Source: Homalodisca vitripennis (lineage: Eukaryota; Arthropoda; Insecta; Hemiptera; Cicadellidae). From it: a DNA stretch of 64,000 nt. Made by a program: the position numbers and the translations under genes. The stretch covers positions 122,461,001-122,525,000 of the forward strand of contig NC_060211.1 of NCBI RefSeq assembly GCF_021130785.1, in the 5' to 3' direction. Below, in pieces: positions 36,601 to 49,847 of this stretch; position 1 is the stretch's first letter; each line of letters starts with the position of its first letter. The notes beneath the pieces were generated by a model. That model saw only the letters and a program-made list of their open reading frames with translations, was not told the DNA's origin and did not search any database.

Positions 36601-37214
36601 AAATTGGGATAAAGATGAATTTTGAAAATGTTAAGAATATTTAGTACCTAGAATATTTAAGAATGCATTTAAATTTATGTGTACATGTTTAAAGATATCT
36701 TTTTAACAATATAAATAAGTAGATTTACATTAGAATCAAAGAAGTCCAACTCATATTTCTGTATATATTTGATATTTCTTAATGTATTTTATATATTCCT
36801 CCGTAAACGTAATTGACGAGAATGTATGTAAAATATTCTTTGTTAAAAAGCTTTATTGTTCTATTACATAACCTAAATAGATGTTAGACCACTTCTGTAT
36901 GTGTAAACTCTGTAGTACAGTTTGCCTCTTTACATATTACATAAAAAACTCAACTATTATATTATCAAACTTACGTAATAACCAACGTTATTTTGTCATG
37001 GATTTAATACAAAGAAAATCAAGTAAGATTGGTGTTAAATTATTCTATTAGAAATAAGTATTTCCCTTTTTCTTATACAGCTTTGCTTAAACTCAAAGTA
37101 AAACAGAAATATATTTATTTTCAACATATTTCCAAGAGTTATCCGTTTTATGGCATGAAAACTGTCAGTATAAAAAACCTAAGAATATAATATGTTTTAT
37201 AAATCATATTAGAC
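36601..37214. other. Non-coding spacer, unit 4
   Basis: A+T-rich; nothing recognised. Confidence 0.65.
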
Positions 37215-37385
37215 ATTGATGCTTTCTTTTTTGATAAAATGGACAAGCCTTCTGGACATCGCTCCACAAATACGGAGCTGCGTGTCGCCAAACACAAAGG
37301 CCGCTCAATCCGAAATGAAACCTTTTGTTTCCAAGTTTGTATTTGAAATCTCTCCTGAAGCTCGCATTTCAAAGATTACATACGT
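37215..37385 (+). repeat. Module M6, unit 4
   Basis: Close relative of the other M6 blocks: catcgctccacaaatacgga, gctgcgtgtcgccaaacac, ctcaatccgaaatgaaacc. It lies only 1.8 kb from M1 of unit 4, against 5-6 kb in units 1 and 2, so unit 4 is shortened. Confidence 0.85.
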
Positions 37386-37552
37386 AAACTAAAAATATAT
37401 ATTAACTGTACTTTGAAATATTGTGGGAAACAATATAATGCATTTTAAAATTGTAAATACATGTCTCACCTACTTAAGAAATAAGATAATTAAAAATGTT
37501 AATTGCTTGTTATGTAAAAAGGTGTATTATGTAGTTAGATATATCCTTAGAT
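37386..37552. other. Junction between unit 4 and copy B
   Basis: The last unique sequence before copy B begins. Copy B matches the window start from agattatcattctatag (37,553). No TA-rich tract, SINE or inverted repeat marks the junction itself. Confidence 0.8.
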
Positions 37553-39189
37553 AGATTATCATTCTATAGAAGAGAAGAGTGATATACCTAAGCCATTTAT
37601 AAAATGTTAAATACTGGATAGTTTTAATGTGACATCCTTTGTTTACGGCTCAATATTCCCTAAAAGCACAACTTGTTAATATTATTAAAAGTTCATTGGA
37701 ATTCTTATTTAGGTATTATTATAAGTTTCTTATTAAATGTTTTCCAGTTTAAAAAATAATTGGTGTGCGACATAGTTAAACTAATACAAGTATTAATTAA
37801 TTGCAAAAACAAATAACTGATTGCATAATTCTTTTTATTTTGCCCTCTTTTAGCTAGATCTTGTTATAATACAAGAGCGTACAGTGTGGATTAGAATAGA
37901 TTCGTAATATTTGTAACCTTTAAGTATTTGTAACGCATGACATGCGTTCTTAACAAATAAGATAGAAAACGGAAAGAATCTGCAAGCAGATACCAACTTT
38001 CTTAACCAACTACGATAGGAGCTGAACCACTCAACCATAAAACACTATCACATACTGTTAAAACACCAGATGACGCTCCAGGCCTCCTGGATTCTATTTA
38101 TTAACCAAGGATTAATATTTATTAACCTGGATTCCAAGGTGCTAGTTATTCTTTATCGAATCTCTCAATAATTGATTTATTTAAAAGAAAAATAATGAAT
38201 CTAATAATCATAACAATTAGTATATGGTTAATTTTCTATACATTTACTAATATTAGTAAGTATAATGAAAGTAAAATAAATTTTGTTATGCATTTCATTT
38301 AATAATCCTGAGTATTTTTAATTATATAAAAAGTTAACATTTGTATTGTTCAGCCCTATTTCAATCGGCAACAGATGTTTTACCAAGCACACACTATTTA
38401 GCCTTAAAAAGGTTTGTTTATTGAAGGGAAATATTTGAAAAGTAATGCAGTATCAAAACCAAATTGATTACAAATCCAAAATACGTAAAACCTCCTACAA
38501 GCAGTTTGGGACTTCCCATTGAGAACAATTTTAGCTCTTTTAGACAAATTGTGTAATAATCTTATTGTAACTCTATCTTTTTTAAAGGCTTTACATCTCA
38601 GAAATAGAACAAAAATACAATATTAATTGGTATTATAAATTACCTGGGGAATTACATTTCCTATTTTGAATGACTCAAAACTTAATCTTTGCATTATTTT
38701 AATATTGAAAGATTTATAACATTTATGAATTATATAGCATTATTGAGGTTTTCTTCATATACGGTCAAATACGGTCATAAGGCCTTCTTAACGCAAAATG
38801 GATATTGTGATCTACCATTTCAAATAGAATTCAGGGGTGCAAGTTCCGTAACAATAGCTCGAAAAATAATGTTGTTATACCCGATTGAGAGAGCAAAGTT
38901 AGTTACAGATGATTCTGGCGAGTAAACGCGGTTTATATTTTCTGTTGTTAGTAAAGGTTACGTTCATACGGTAGCATTAATTTATGGGTATTTATGATTT
39001 GATATTTTTATGTCTTAAAATGTTTTTAAGTCTTAACAGATAATTCTTATGCTAAATATACAATAATAATCACCTTACAAAATATGAAATTACGCATTTT
39101 TCCTGTAGTGGTATTAGTGGCAGTAGTATTAAGCCAAAACGGATGTTATGGATCAATAAATTATGAATAACAATAAACTGACCCAGTCA
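37553..39189. other. Non-coding, matches 1-1,578
   Basis: Counterpart of the copy A left end, with a small local duplication (ggattctatttattaacc / ctggattccaag) near 38,088-38,135. The 78-codon frame at 38,689 is interrupted in copy A. Confidence 0.75.
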
Positions 39190-39700
39190 ACGTCTACCAA
39201 AATAAAAAAAAAAACTGTTACTTGGTGGTGGTCCCTAATATATCTTTATAAAAAACTAGTGACTCTTATATCAGTCTCTTGAACACGAAATAGTTAACCT
39301 AATTCCTACTCCCGTGTCCCAGAGTAGCCCTATAGACTAAGCGACGCAGCCATTGTGACTTGAAGGCAAGGTTTTTTCAGACTACTAAATTATTATACGT
39401 ATAGTTTATGGATAATAAAGAGTTTTATCTCCCTTAATTTTTATTTGAAACTATTATTTATTAGTCTAGTCCCTGTTCTGCCTAAAAATATCACATAAAT
39501 ACAGATTTAATTTTTATGTTTTGTTTATTGCATACTGTACTTGTATGTATTTCCTTTGTGCACTCATTTCCATTATATTATATATGGTTTAAAACAGTTT
39601 TTAATGCAATGAGCCATTTATTATTATAAAAAGAAATAAAATTATATGATTAAAACAAATAAACGTTCAAATTTTATAAATATATGAATATACATACTTT
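39190..39700. other. Copy-B-specific block
   Basis: About 510 bp unrelated to the 0.9 kb that copy A has here. It begins after ccagtcaacgtctacc with a poly-A run. A GC-richer part (tcctactcccgtgtcccaga) is unrecognised. No terminal repeats or coding frame seen. Confidence 0.65.
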
Positions 39701-40154
39701 TTTACTAACATATGAATCCTCTTCCCTACTACTTTTGATAAAATATCACATTGTCATGTTTAGATCTACATGAAATTTAACTTTTCCAACTATATGCTCA
39801 AACTTACCAATATAATGGAAAAAGTTAAACACAAATATTTTCTTTTGCTTAAAATATAAATAGTCCAAAAAGTTTTTGTTGTTAGTGTTTACTGCATTCT
39901 CTGTAAGCAGTTACAGAGTGGTACAATTATTTCAGGACCAGAAACTTCTTAGTTGTATTGTATCGAGTGTTGGATGATGCAGTTTTCTAATAGCAATCAG
40001 CGCAAATTTATCTTAAAGATAGATAGATAGCTGATAGCTTAGACGTACTAAATAATGTGCAAAATGGATCCAACACAAACATACTTGTAATTAGACTTTG
40101 TCAACGAATGGCGTGGAAAACAATGGCGCATTTATGACAATCAATATAGCTTAT

Positions 40155-40560
40155 TGATTAGGCTGGCTCTAAGCGCATTAGGGATTGTTTGTACAAAGTT
40201 TCTCGCGTACCGTTCAACATACCGGGTTGAAATAACAACCACAGAACAAAGGTTTCCAAATGGAATAAGGCCTTGTTCAGTTTACTCCCCCATCTACGCT
40301 AATTCTCGCCTCCAACGTACGTAGCACACAAACGTACCTCTCGCACACGGGCTCGCACTCGCATTGTTGTGAAAAAGCACCAACTATAAATGCATTGCCG
40401 CGCATTGCAGTAGATACTGAATGTCGTAAATAGGCAGTGAATAATGAATAAAGTCTAAAGATCTGTTTACTGTTGGCGCTCAGTGAAGGACTCAGCTTCC
40501 ACTAAAACCAAATGTTATCCTTTAGATGGAATGTAAGCTTACCATGTAATGTTAGTTTTC
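40155..40560 (+). repeat. Module M1, unit 1 (copy B)
   Basis: Counterpart of 2,921-3,330. An upstream 86-codon frame that is open in copy A (from 2,823) is stopped here by cttgtaatt at about 40,085. It ends at gtaagcttac (40,533-40,542). Confidence 0.9.
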
Positions 40561-40949
40561 GTGCCAGTACAATGTCTTGTGTACTTCTGTATCTTTTATC
40601 GTGTTTAAAGAGTTTGGGTTATTGTTACAAATTTCTTATATATTAACAATAAATTGGTTAACTTGGCCATACACTTTGTACAACATGTAAACAGCTAATG
40701 CAAATGCTCATATAATAATGCTTCCAAGCGCTGTGTCAATATGATGTTTAATAAATATAAGCACCCTTCGTCACGCAGCTGAATATACTACGTTATATAA
40801 TTTTGATATTATATATGGAAATATATTAGTTAAACTGATCCAACGAAGTAGTTGCTGATAACGCATAATAAAAGTGGAGCAAGTGTGTCGTATATAAAAA
40901 GTACTGCACAACAAAGATTATTTTAGTATATCATACACGAGCGTGGTGA

Positions 40950-41155
40950 GAAAATGAAAATGACGAAGACTGTAATATTGATAGTTATATGTTAACTATA
41001 GGAAATATTAAATATTACCTGAACAATCCTTTATATTTCGAACAGTAAAACAGGGACGCATATTTCATAATCCATATTTTATTTTATTATCAAGTAGAAA
41101 AACTACAGTATACTATATGATCACACTGGAAAAATATAAAAATAAAAACAGTAGT
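40950..41155 (+). repeat. Single arm of the unit 1 palindrome (copy B)
   Basis: Matches the left arm 3,743-3,934 in orientation, but its inner end (aaacagtagttacaaaacac) corresponds to the complement of what sits inside the right arm in copy A (gtaactaatgttttt). No second arm: it runs through a short CA/TA stretch straight to ataaatcgtataaatc. Confidence 0.85.
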
Positions 41156-41201
41156 TACAAAACACACATATACATATATATATAATAAATCGTATAAATC
41201 T

Positions 41202-41400
41202 TCAGTGAGAGAATGTGTTTACTGGTGTGAGTCGGGTCTACTACACAATAAACTCGTTAGCCTTACGAGGTATCGAATAGAAGGATTGGCCTGCAGGCAA
41301 GCCTCGCCAAATAGATTTCGAGATAGAACTGCCAGTGTAAGGCTTGGATCCAACCTAACACTTCCACCGTTAGAAACGCTGCCAAAGCAATGTGCCAAAG
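41202..41400 (+). repeat. Module M4, unit 1 (copy B)
   Basis: Counterpart of 4,231-4,420. Opposing open frames (41,205-41,462 plus, 41,509-41,219 minus) arise from the same DNA and are not conserved in other units. Confidence 0.88.
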
Positions 41401-42207
41401 AAATATTTAGTATAGTCATGTCTTCTAAAGCAGATAATTTATTAAGCAATAATACAGCGTAACTGATCAAAATATGAATGCACTTCGACTTTGAAGTAAT
41501 ACTCTGCACACTTCAAAATAATATGCAGGTAAGAAATAGTCTCGAACAATTTAAAAAAAAATTATATACATTTATAAACTTAGTTAATGTTTTCTGTATA
41601 TAAATACAGGATATGTATTTTTAACTTATATAAACATACCTGTAGGTTCTAAGTCTACATTTCAGGTGTAGTCATTTAAAAGTGTTGAATTTTTAGCAAA
41701 CGCTAGGTATTAATAAAGAAATAGGAATAAGCTTAAAAAAAACCTGCATACAACTGTGCCAGCAATATAACAACAAATATAAATTATTCAAATACAACGT
41801 GAGAATAATTTAAAAGTAACAAAATTATTTGAATACAATTTTATGTGATGATATACGTGTTTACTATATTTAAAGTTACCTATCGATTATATTTTAAAGT
41901 TTTTTTCTTTCTGTTGTAAAATAATAGATTTATAAGTCACATATCGTTTAGCTAAACAACCACGTAGAGTAAATATCTTGCATTCTGTTACATGAAAGAT
42001 TCCTATAAGGCACTTTATTTTTACTACTAAATACGTTCAAAATTTAGGATTATTTTACCTTTTCCTTTAAAAAATACCTTAAAATCAAATTTAATATACT
42101 ATTTATAAACGTTTATACTGTTATTTTAATACCATATTTGTATATGTTACAGACAACTGTATCAACATTACAAAGAACATTCTCTCAACACTTTTAAAGA
42201 ATACACA
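41401..42207. other. Non-coding spacer
   Basis: Matches 4,421-5,162, plus about 70 bp near 42,040-42,120 not seen in copy A. No feature. Confidence 0.65.
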
Positions 42208-42211
42208 CACA

Positions 42212-42282
<71 letters not shown>

Positions 42283-42285
42283 CGG

Positions 42286-42318
<33 letters not shown>

Positions 42319-42345
42319 TTTAACCTTTATATATATATATTCGTA
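42208..42345. repeat. (TA)n microsatellite
   Basis: Long (TA)n interrupted by gtaccgg and ttttaaccttta. It occupies the site where copy A carries the palindromic SINE (5,163-5,503). Short inverted pieces (ttaaccttta / taaaggttaa) flank the last TA block. Confidence 0.95.
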
Positions 42346-42371
42346 AAGGTTAAAATAAGTACAGGTTATAA

Positions 42372-42480
42372 TATTATGAGAAGTTATCAGTGACTGAAAG
42401 GTGAGAAGTTGATTAACACCGTTGCTAAGATACACGCTACATTCCCTTAGACCATTTTGTGACCTTAACTGAATTCATAG
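42372..42480 (+). repeat. Module M5, unit 1 (copy B)
   Basis: Counterpart of 5,535-5,655, nearly identical. Confidence 0.88.
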
Positions 42481-45026
42481 CCGCTTAATAAGCTAAATCC
42501 CGCCCTCCAGGCCTACCACCCAACATTAGATCAGATTTGAACGTAGTCCTATAAAGGTCTATAGTCTATAAAGGTAATGTATCTAAATTACCATAAAATA
42601 TACATACATAACTAGATCGACGGTCAAACATTTTAAAAATGTAAAATTATTTGTTTAATTACAACTGACAAATCGTGGACCTGGACTATAGAGAAGGGTA
42701 AGAATGGACATTTAACTAAACGGTGAATAGGAGTTTTGATACGAGTGTCGAACGATACTACATATGATACATAATCAGAGAATTGTCATGTATAGTATAA
42801 AAATCTATCTTCTTGTTCAGTATCAAATACGCTTGTTCTCCAGCTGACAGAACACTTTGATTCATTTTATAAACAGCGGATTATTACTTATAGTTACTGA
42901 TGTAAATAAACGAAAGTTGTGGAAATCCTGATATTTAAAATATATCCAATATCAATTCATCATGTCAGAGTACAGATCCGATTGAGCTTTGACTGGGAAG
43001 TTCCTTTGATCTTTAATATAAACAGTCGACATTTCTCTATCATCCGTGAGTTCAGTACAATAATTTATAATTTATAATGATATATAATACAGTGGGTTCA
43101 GAATATGCTGCTGATTGATAGTGACGATGACCAAATTTTTAAATATCAACATTGTCCCCATTGTGGCCGAGGTAAGTGACGTATATTATAAAAGCTGCAT
43201 ATCACCACTCCATAATATATGCCTCCTATATATGAGATCAAGAAAGTCATCCATCGAGGAGGGCAACCATAAATTTAATAGAGAATAGAAAAACAGTTTT
43301 CTAGCACCCCACAGTTATGTGACCGAGATTGGAAGACTATTCTATGGTGCCATTTTTGCACTAATTGCTTATTGCTTCATGATGGAATAAAAATGGTCTC
43401 TGAAAGGGCATCTAGCACTGTAAATAAAAACTAAGGTTTTCTCAATGTCATAATATTTACTTTCTATTGGTTAAGTGTTATAAATCTAATAATAACAATG
43501 TGTTCTATTTGAGTGCTTTTAAGATACAGTCATATAAATCTTAAAAGGAAGTTATACAGTACCATAAGCAATAAAACTAAAATGTTTTTAGGAGTCCTGA
43601 AATTAATCCAAGTCATTAAGAGAAATCTTAATAAAAAACATAACTTTTTTCAATTAATGTTGTTTCAAGACGAAAAACCCATGGAATCTGAAGGAGATCG
43701 AGAGTAGAAGATGCTGAGAAAAAAGCTAACATTACGAATCTTTGACATAACAAAATAATCCATATAGATAAAATAGATAGTTCTGTAAATGACTAGCTCT
43801 AGAATTTATCATGTCTCTGAAAAGCTTAAATGTAGCAGGTAACTGGAATGTAGATGTTAACAATGAGGATATTAACTTTCCCTGAATTTACTTTCTTTAC
43901 TTCCTATTGACACAGAAATTCTTGTTGAGTGGTGGGTGATTTTGATGTGAACTATTTTAATATAGACAGGGATTCAAATAGATTTTAAATGCCCTCAGTC
44001 TAGTAAAACGAAGGGAGTATTAACATATTTGAGCTACCCAATTTAAGCTGGTTTTTTAAATGGCTCTTAAACTAACTTCTCAGGAATGTGTTTAAGGAAC
44101 ACTACTGGATCGTCGCAAGTAAGTGCAAACAACTTATTGAATTTGATTATCTAACTACATGGTGCGGAACATATCCGGGGGAAGTGGCATTACATTCTCT
44201 TATAGTATGCTGTGCACCGTAAAATCATAAAATCCTTTATATTTGTCAAATTTAGTGGTCCATAAATCATTGGAGAAGCCAGCGAATATGCTCGGCTGAA
44301 CAAACGTGTAGGAACTCTCTAATAGCAGCTGTCTCGTATTTAAAGTAAAGCTGTCTGAAATCTGTCTTAGTTAGTTTATTAGGTACATAACTGCGATTAA
44401 GATATTAAAGGCAGCATGAAGCAAGCAACAATTTCATGTGCAATATTTCCATGAATTTACTTCTGACTTGTAAGTTAAAAATCACATAACAGAGCGTGAA
44501 TAACTTTATTTTATATTTAATTTGAATAATAGGTCGAACTCTTTACACCTAACAGTAAAAACTTTCATCTTTTAAATTACTTAAAAAACCTTGCTCCCTT
44601 ACAAATTTGGGTAGTAAAAAAGCTTTATGAAATAAATACTTCACAAATAATAAGTTATGATTTAGAAAATTCCTGCTGAAAAGCATGTATGCAACTATTG
44701 ATGAATCAAATTGAAAGGTTTAATTTTTCAGGATTTGATTGATCCTATCAATCATATAGTAGGCTACACCAGCTACCGTGCAGAATGCACTAAAGTAAGT
44801 TCAAAACTTGTATAACCTAAATCTTTTGTAAATTGGGTAACATTTGACTGTGATAATCAGTTGATCCGTGAATAAACTAACGTTCTTTTTTTAGTTGATT
44901 TATTCAGCTACAGAATAAAAATTTATTGGAGGAAACATAGTTTTACAACAACAGACAAAACATAAAATAGGTAGTGAAGGAAAACTCTAAAATCAAGTCT
45001 ACTTAAACAATAAGATTCTGTTTAAT
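42481..45026. other. Non-coding spacer, unit 1 (copy B)
   Basis: Matches 5,656-8,194. A 64-codon frame at 43,513 is broken in copy A. Nothing recognised. Confidence 0.7.
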
Positions 45027-45240
45027 AGCTTACAGATGGGTTCTTTTTTGGTGAAATGGTCTTTTGGACGTCGCTTCACAAATATGGATGGAGCTGCGTG
45101 TCTCAAAACACAAAGCCCGATCAATCCGAAATGGAACCTTTTGTCTCAACATTTGTATTTAGAATCTATCTTAAAGCTTACATTACAAAGATTGCATATA
45201 ACAGCTTTAACTATTTTATTTTAGGTACTGTGAAAATAAT
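45027..45240 (+). repeat. Module M6, unit 1 (copy B)
   Basis: Counterpart of 8,195-8,390; two overlapping short frames are open here but not in units 2 and 4. Confidence 0.85.
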
Positions 45241-46723
45241 ATGTTATAGTTGTGTATGTTTAATCACTTAATAGACAAATAAAACGGTCTAAACGAGTTT
45301 ATTTTATTCATTTATAAAGATTGATAGATACTTCTGCGGAATAACATTATTTATAGATATTGTGAAAAATTTCAAAATAGCACATAAAAAAGCTCAAAAC
45401 TAATAAATTGTTTACAGTAAATAATATGCAGAAGAAATAGATTAATAAACGTAATAATTACTTTAAAAATATGTGCTCGGTTCTCAGAGTTTGCCTTTAA
45501 CGATATCGGTTTTATTAAAAAAGGGGTGCATTCCTTTTTTGTCATAAAATGCAAAATATTGAAGACTAGTATTATGGAACTTCAGTATTAGGGATGATTA
45601 CGTTATAGATCACCACATGATTCCTTCATATTTTGAAGGAAATAATTACCTCTAAGAAGTTTAAAATTCCAGCTCACTCTTCAATTCCACCATGGACTCT
45701 ATGTTACTAGTCAATCAAATTATTTAGTTATTTCCAAATAGAACTAGTCTGTAATTGTTATATTCTAAACTGCAATTGAAATTGTTTTTAAAGATTCCTT
45801 TTTAAAATGTACATTTAATAATCTATGCCAATGCGGTTTGTTTGTACATATGCATACTCCCACATTATTGTTATTAGAATACAATACTGAATTTATAAAC
45901 AAATATTTTAACTATGACAACATTTTATTTTTCAAAATAAAATTCAATAATAATTATGGGAGTGTTTTTGTATTAAGCAAAGTATAATTGGCTGAGCATC
46001 AGCAAAGTCTGCCATTTTGCAACTGTAAAGTAATTAATATATGTATGTTTGTCCACATGATGACTAAAATAATACATTGACTTACAATTTTACAACCAGT
46101 ATCATTTCAATTTAGGCAACAATAAATTCGATGATGAATGGTATGAGATTTTAATATGTGAAATATTAACACATGTACCTCATGTAATATTAGGGAAGTA
46201 ACCTCTCCACGTCACCGTTTATACAATATTCATATTTTAATTGTATTAAAAGAAATGAATATAATTTATAATAAAATTCTGTATGGAACTTTAACGAAGC
46301 TTGCCTTGGTGTGACGTAATTCTTCCTTGCACTTAATGACAATGTGGAGTGTGTTTTGTACTTTTGCATTGCAATTGCACGTCTAGTTCCGGGTGTTTTA
46401 ATCGAACCTCTTCGGGTTCAAGTACCAAACATACAAATACAGAAAATGTTACCTTTTATGAAACCGATTGCTGAGGGATACATCGGTTAGTATACATCAT
46501 ATCATTTAAGTTATACAAGTTGGTTGAGTTAGTTTGTCTCTATTACTAACCAGTTTTGGATTCCATCTTGAAGGCAATCTGTGGAATGATTAATTTAATT
46601 AAAATACAATCTTTTGTAAACCCGTACCGTATTGGAAATAGAAAGATTGCCATGTGGCTTCTCGTTGTATAATAACAGATTAATTTAATTTGCTTTGTAG
46701 AATAACTGTAACCTTAGATAAAA
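45241..46723. other. Non-coding spacer; ~98% identical to copy A from ~45,990
   Basis: Matches 8,391-9,900. The right part is one of the low-divergence islands. Confidence 0.65.
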
Positions 46724-46962
46724 ACACTTTTTACTAAAAGTGTATTCTCATTTCTAATAATGTTCAAAAATGTAGCTGAATCGGTACAATCGATCCGGAG
46801 ACTAACTCTTGGCAGTAGTATACTTTACGATTCATTTTTACTAAACAGAATACTCAAAAAATGTTGTTGTTATAAGCACAAACTATTTATGAATACAGTT
46901 TAAAATATTATGAGTATTTTTTAAATATTTTATCTACTGAGTATTAAACATTTTTAATACTC
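46724..46962. other. Inverted segment bounded by two perfect hairpins
   Basis: 46,750-46,938 is the reverse complement of 9,904-10,089. Just outside lie two perfect short hairpins: acactttt-tact-aaaagtgt at 46,724-46,743 and gagtattaaa-catt-tttaatactc at 46,939-46,962. Copy A has neither, only acacttttag on the left. Snap-back hairpins at both edges suggest that template switching produced the inversion. Confidence 0.88.
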
Positions 46963-47068
46963 ACGTAAAAAATTAAACACAACAAACCAAATAGCAAATA
47001 GTTGTGTGGTATTTTTTTTATTTGTGTTGGTTTCGTATGTATTTAATTTTTTTATGGGTTTATATTTT
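46963..47068. other. Copy-B-only A/T-rich foldback
   Basis: About 105 bp replacing the mariner-bearing block of copy A. Its ends are imperfect inverted repeats (aaaaaattaaacaca near the left, tgtatttaatttttt near the right). Confidence 0.5.
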
Positions 47069-47929
47069 GTGAAAGATAAATGAGGATGTACATGCATATA
47101 TTTTAATAGTAATTCATGTAAAAATGTTTTAATGTAATCACTTTATAATTGGAGATTTTAAAGCATTAAATATACAGCATTTATTTACGCTATACGCTGA
47201 AATTAACAGTCAAAGCTTTTTCCTAAGATTCTAGTTATACCTTCGGAAGTACTTTTTATTGTTCTTTTTTATTTATTTTTGGCTTTAATGTGAATTTATA
47301 TTAAGACACATTCTTCGAATAACTAAAAGCTCCTCTTTCATGTTCGTCTTAATATTTGTTATTCTGTTCTGTTCAGACGTTCAACAGAAATAATTTAACT
47401 AAACAGTTTCTTTGAAAGACAAATATAAGAAATATCAACAGTCAAGTCATTTTTAATTTTACAAGAAAAGTAGTTAGATTTCTATGATGAATTGATTATT
47501 AAATTTGATATGAGTCGAATGAAAACTATTGGAATATAAACAGCGGACCAAAGTGTTGGGTCGATTACAACTCGTCATAGGAGAGTTTCTTATTGAGTGG
47601 ATTCTTTATTTACTTTTTTGAAGTATTATCCATTCTAATCATCATTAATTATTTCGTAAAATAATAGTGAACATTAAGCTTTTTTGCTGATATTTTCCGA
47701 CGTGGTATTTTAAACTTTAAGCGATCTTATTTTTTGAGCATAATTCTAATTATCCATAATAATATATTTATTTATTTGAAAACCTGTGTACTATATCATA
47801 ACTAATAAAAATATTGGATATATTGACATATATTATTGTATTAAGAAGATTAAAACAACTACACAGTTTTAACATATGAAAAGGCTTATTAAGCGATTTG
47901 AAATTTCTCTCGTTTGCTTACTTGTATTT
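47069..47929. other. Non-coding spacer
   Basis: Matches 11,071-11,939; nothing recognised. Confidence 0.65.
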
Positions 47930-48130
47930 ATCATATATCCACAATCCCTGCTATAGCAGCGTGTTGCTTTTTGCTGAAACGTGAGATGAGCAGGGGAGTT
48001 CCCGAGCTAACACCTCCCGGAACACAAACATGATAAGCTAACTCATTAGCGGCGTCAAGCATTTTCTTTGTTCTGAGAAAGACATTTTTACCAGAACAAT
48101 ATAAAGTTAGGAAACTCTGAAACTATTTAT
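47930..48130 (-). other. Conserved GC-richer block (copy B)
   Basis: Counterpart of 11,940-12,160, about 98% identical. The minus-strand frame has a stop just upstream (tatttatag region) but remains open for about 60 codons, with Phe to Leu in LFIS as the visible change. Unrecognised. Confidence 0.35.
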
Positions 48131-48384
48131 AGACAATAACAGTAACTAATTAAATTATTACAGCTAAATTATCTCTAGAAAAATTAAAACATGATATTTT
48201 TAAAACTATAAATGTGTCGTTCCTTTGAATGTTTTCAATAAATCCTTCACGGTTATGGACAAAAATTTAAATATCGCAGAAAATATTGTAAAATTTAATT
48301 CTTTAGCAGACAATTATTGTTTACTAATAATAGCTATATTCTCAATGAACATATTTTTTAAATAGTACCTTTCTATTTTAAACT

Positions 48385-48490
48385 GTTAAGCGTTTCGCCA
48401 ATTGGGAGACCCGTTTGTTAAACTATCGAAGACTTCGGACTTAAGATCCGAATTAGAGATAGCGCAGGGTCATAATCTGCATGTGACCGT
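48385..48490 (+). pseudogene. tRNA-Leu(UAA)-like anticodon arm relic (copy B)
   Basis: ttcgga-cttaaga-tccgaa at 48,432-48,450 would be a tRNA-Leu anticodon arm with UAA. No supporting D arm or acceptor stem. Counterpart of 12,415-12,505. Confidence 0.3.
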
Positions 48491-48601
48491 AACAATTTTT
48501 ATCAGTAACATACACCTTGTTCTTTATCAACTCTCAATAAATTTCTTCTGTTTGATAAGATCCTCGTATAGGTCAGTGACCCATGATGGGCACAATAGGG
48601 C

Positions 48602-48639
<38 letters not shown>

Positions 48640-49625
48640 TACACACTCACATTTGATTATGCATATATATATACCATATCAGGCGTGAATGAGTGTAAAA
48701 ATTGCTATTGATTAAACTACAATGATTTAAAACTGTACTCAGACACAGTCTATTTTGGGACATCTATAGATATGTTATGAACAAATATGTGTAATATAAC
48801 ATATGTATACAGTATATATTTTTCAACTGTGAGGTGGCATAGAAGGTTGCTTTTTGCACATAATTACACTGTGAGTATTTCATTACGTTGAAAAGGAAAG
48901 ATATCATCCATGTTTATGAAAATACTGTGTTTACCTATTCCTACAATGATGATACTACTTATTCATTCACCATGTGCTTACTTGCCAATAAAAAACAATC
49001 GTAAACGTGTTTCTAATTTTTTCTTTTATGAAAAAGTGTGTACTTGTGTCTTTATTATTTTCTTATACTGATATATTTGAAAGTTCTTATAGCACCTCGT
49101 AAATATAACTATAAATTTGAAAACTAAATACATTACCAAACGTAGTAAAAAATGTTTTATAACAAAGAAAAAACTACTCATGTTCATAATAAACTTCACT
49201 TATACTTCTATAAGCTCAACTCATATAGCCTATATAAACAGGTTTATATATGTTAGTCCACTAGTATTAAACATAAAGCTAAAGATAATAAGCAGGTTTG
49301 TGTACTTTAATATTATCCACCTACTCCTATCTTCACTCAGGGATGAGAGGTTCAGTGATGCATATTCTGATTTAGTAATGACTATTTATTATTAAGGTAA
49401 TAGAGCGTAAGACAACAAGAATTTTGTCAAGAAGCTAAAGTTATGCATTTAAATAAATACTTGGGTTGTTTTGTCTACAACAAAGACATGGATGTAACAC
49501 AATACCGTTTCTATTCTTTAGACATAAATGAGTTAGAACTTCTATGGATGCTAAATCGTCTTGAATGATTTTAAAATATTCATAATAAGAAAATCCATTA
49601 TGATATTTAGTTATAAGCTCTTTTT

Positions 49626-49626
<1 letters not shown>
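48491..49626. other. Spacer with short (TA)n at 48,602-48,630
   Basis: Matches 12,506-14,500 minus about 620 bp and about 250 bp present only in copy A. No gene. Confidence 0.65.
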
Positions 49627-49707
<81 letters not shown>

Positions 49708-49761
49708 TGCGATTCAATGTTTATTGAAATTAAATAAGGCTATTGCCATTTATACAATTTA

Positions 49762-49798
<37 letters not shown>
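49627..49798 (+). mobile_element. 5'-truncated SINE between two (TA)n tracts (copy B only)
   Basis: (TA)n 49,627-49,702, then the SINE body attcaatgtttattgaaat to tttatacaatttaatg (49,702-49,763), then (TA)n to 49,797. The body is the same as at 5,391-5,440. Copy A has no insertion here (ctttttccttatatcgtg). The tRNA-like head is missing. Confidence 0.82.
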
Positions 49799-49799
<1 letters not shown>

Positions 49800-49847
49800 G
49801 TATTTGCGTAAGGTTACGGAGGATATATGTTAGTAGTGCAGTATTAG

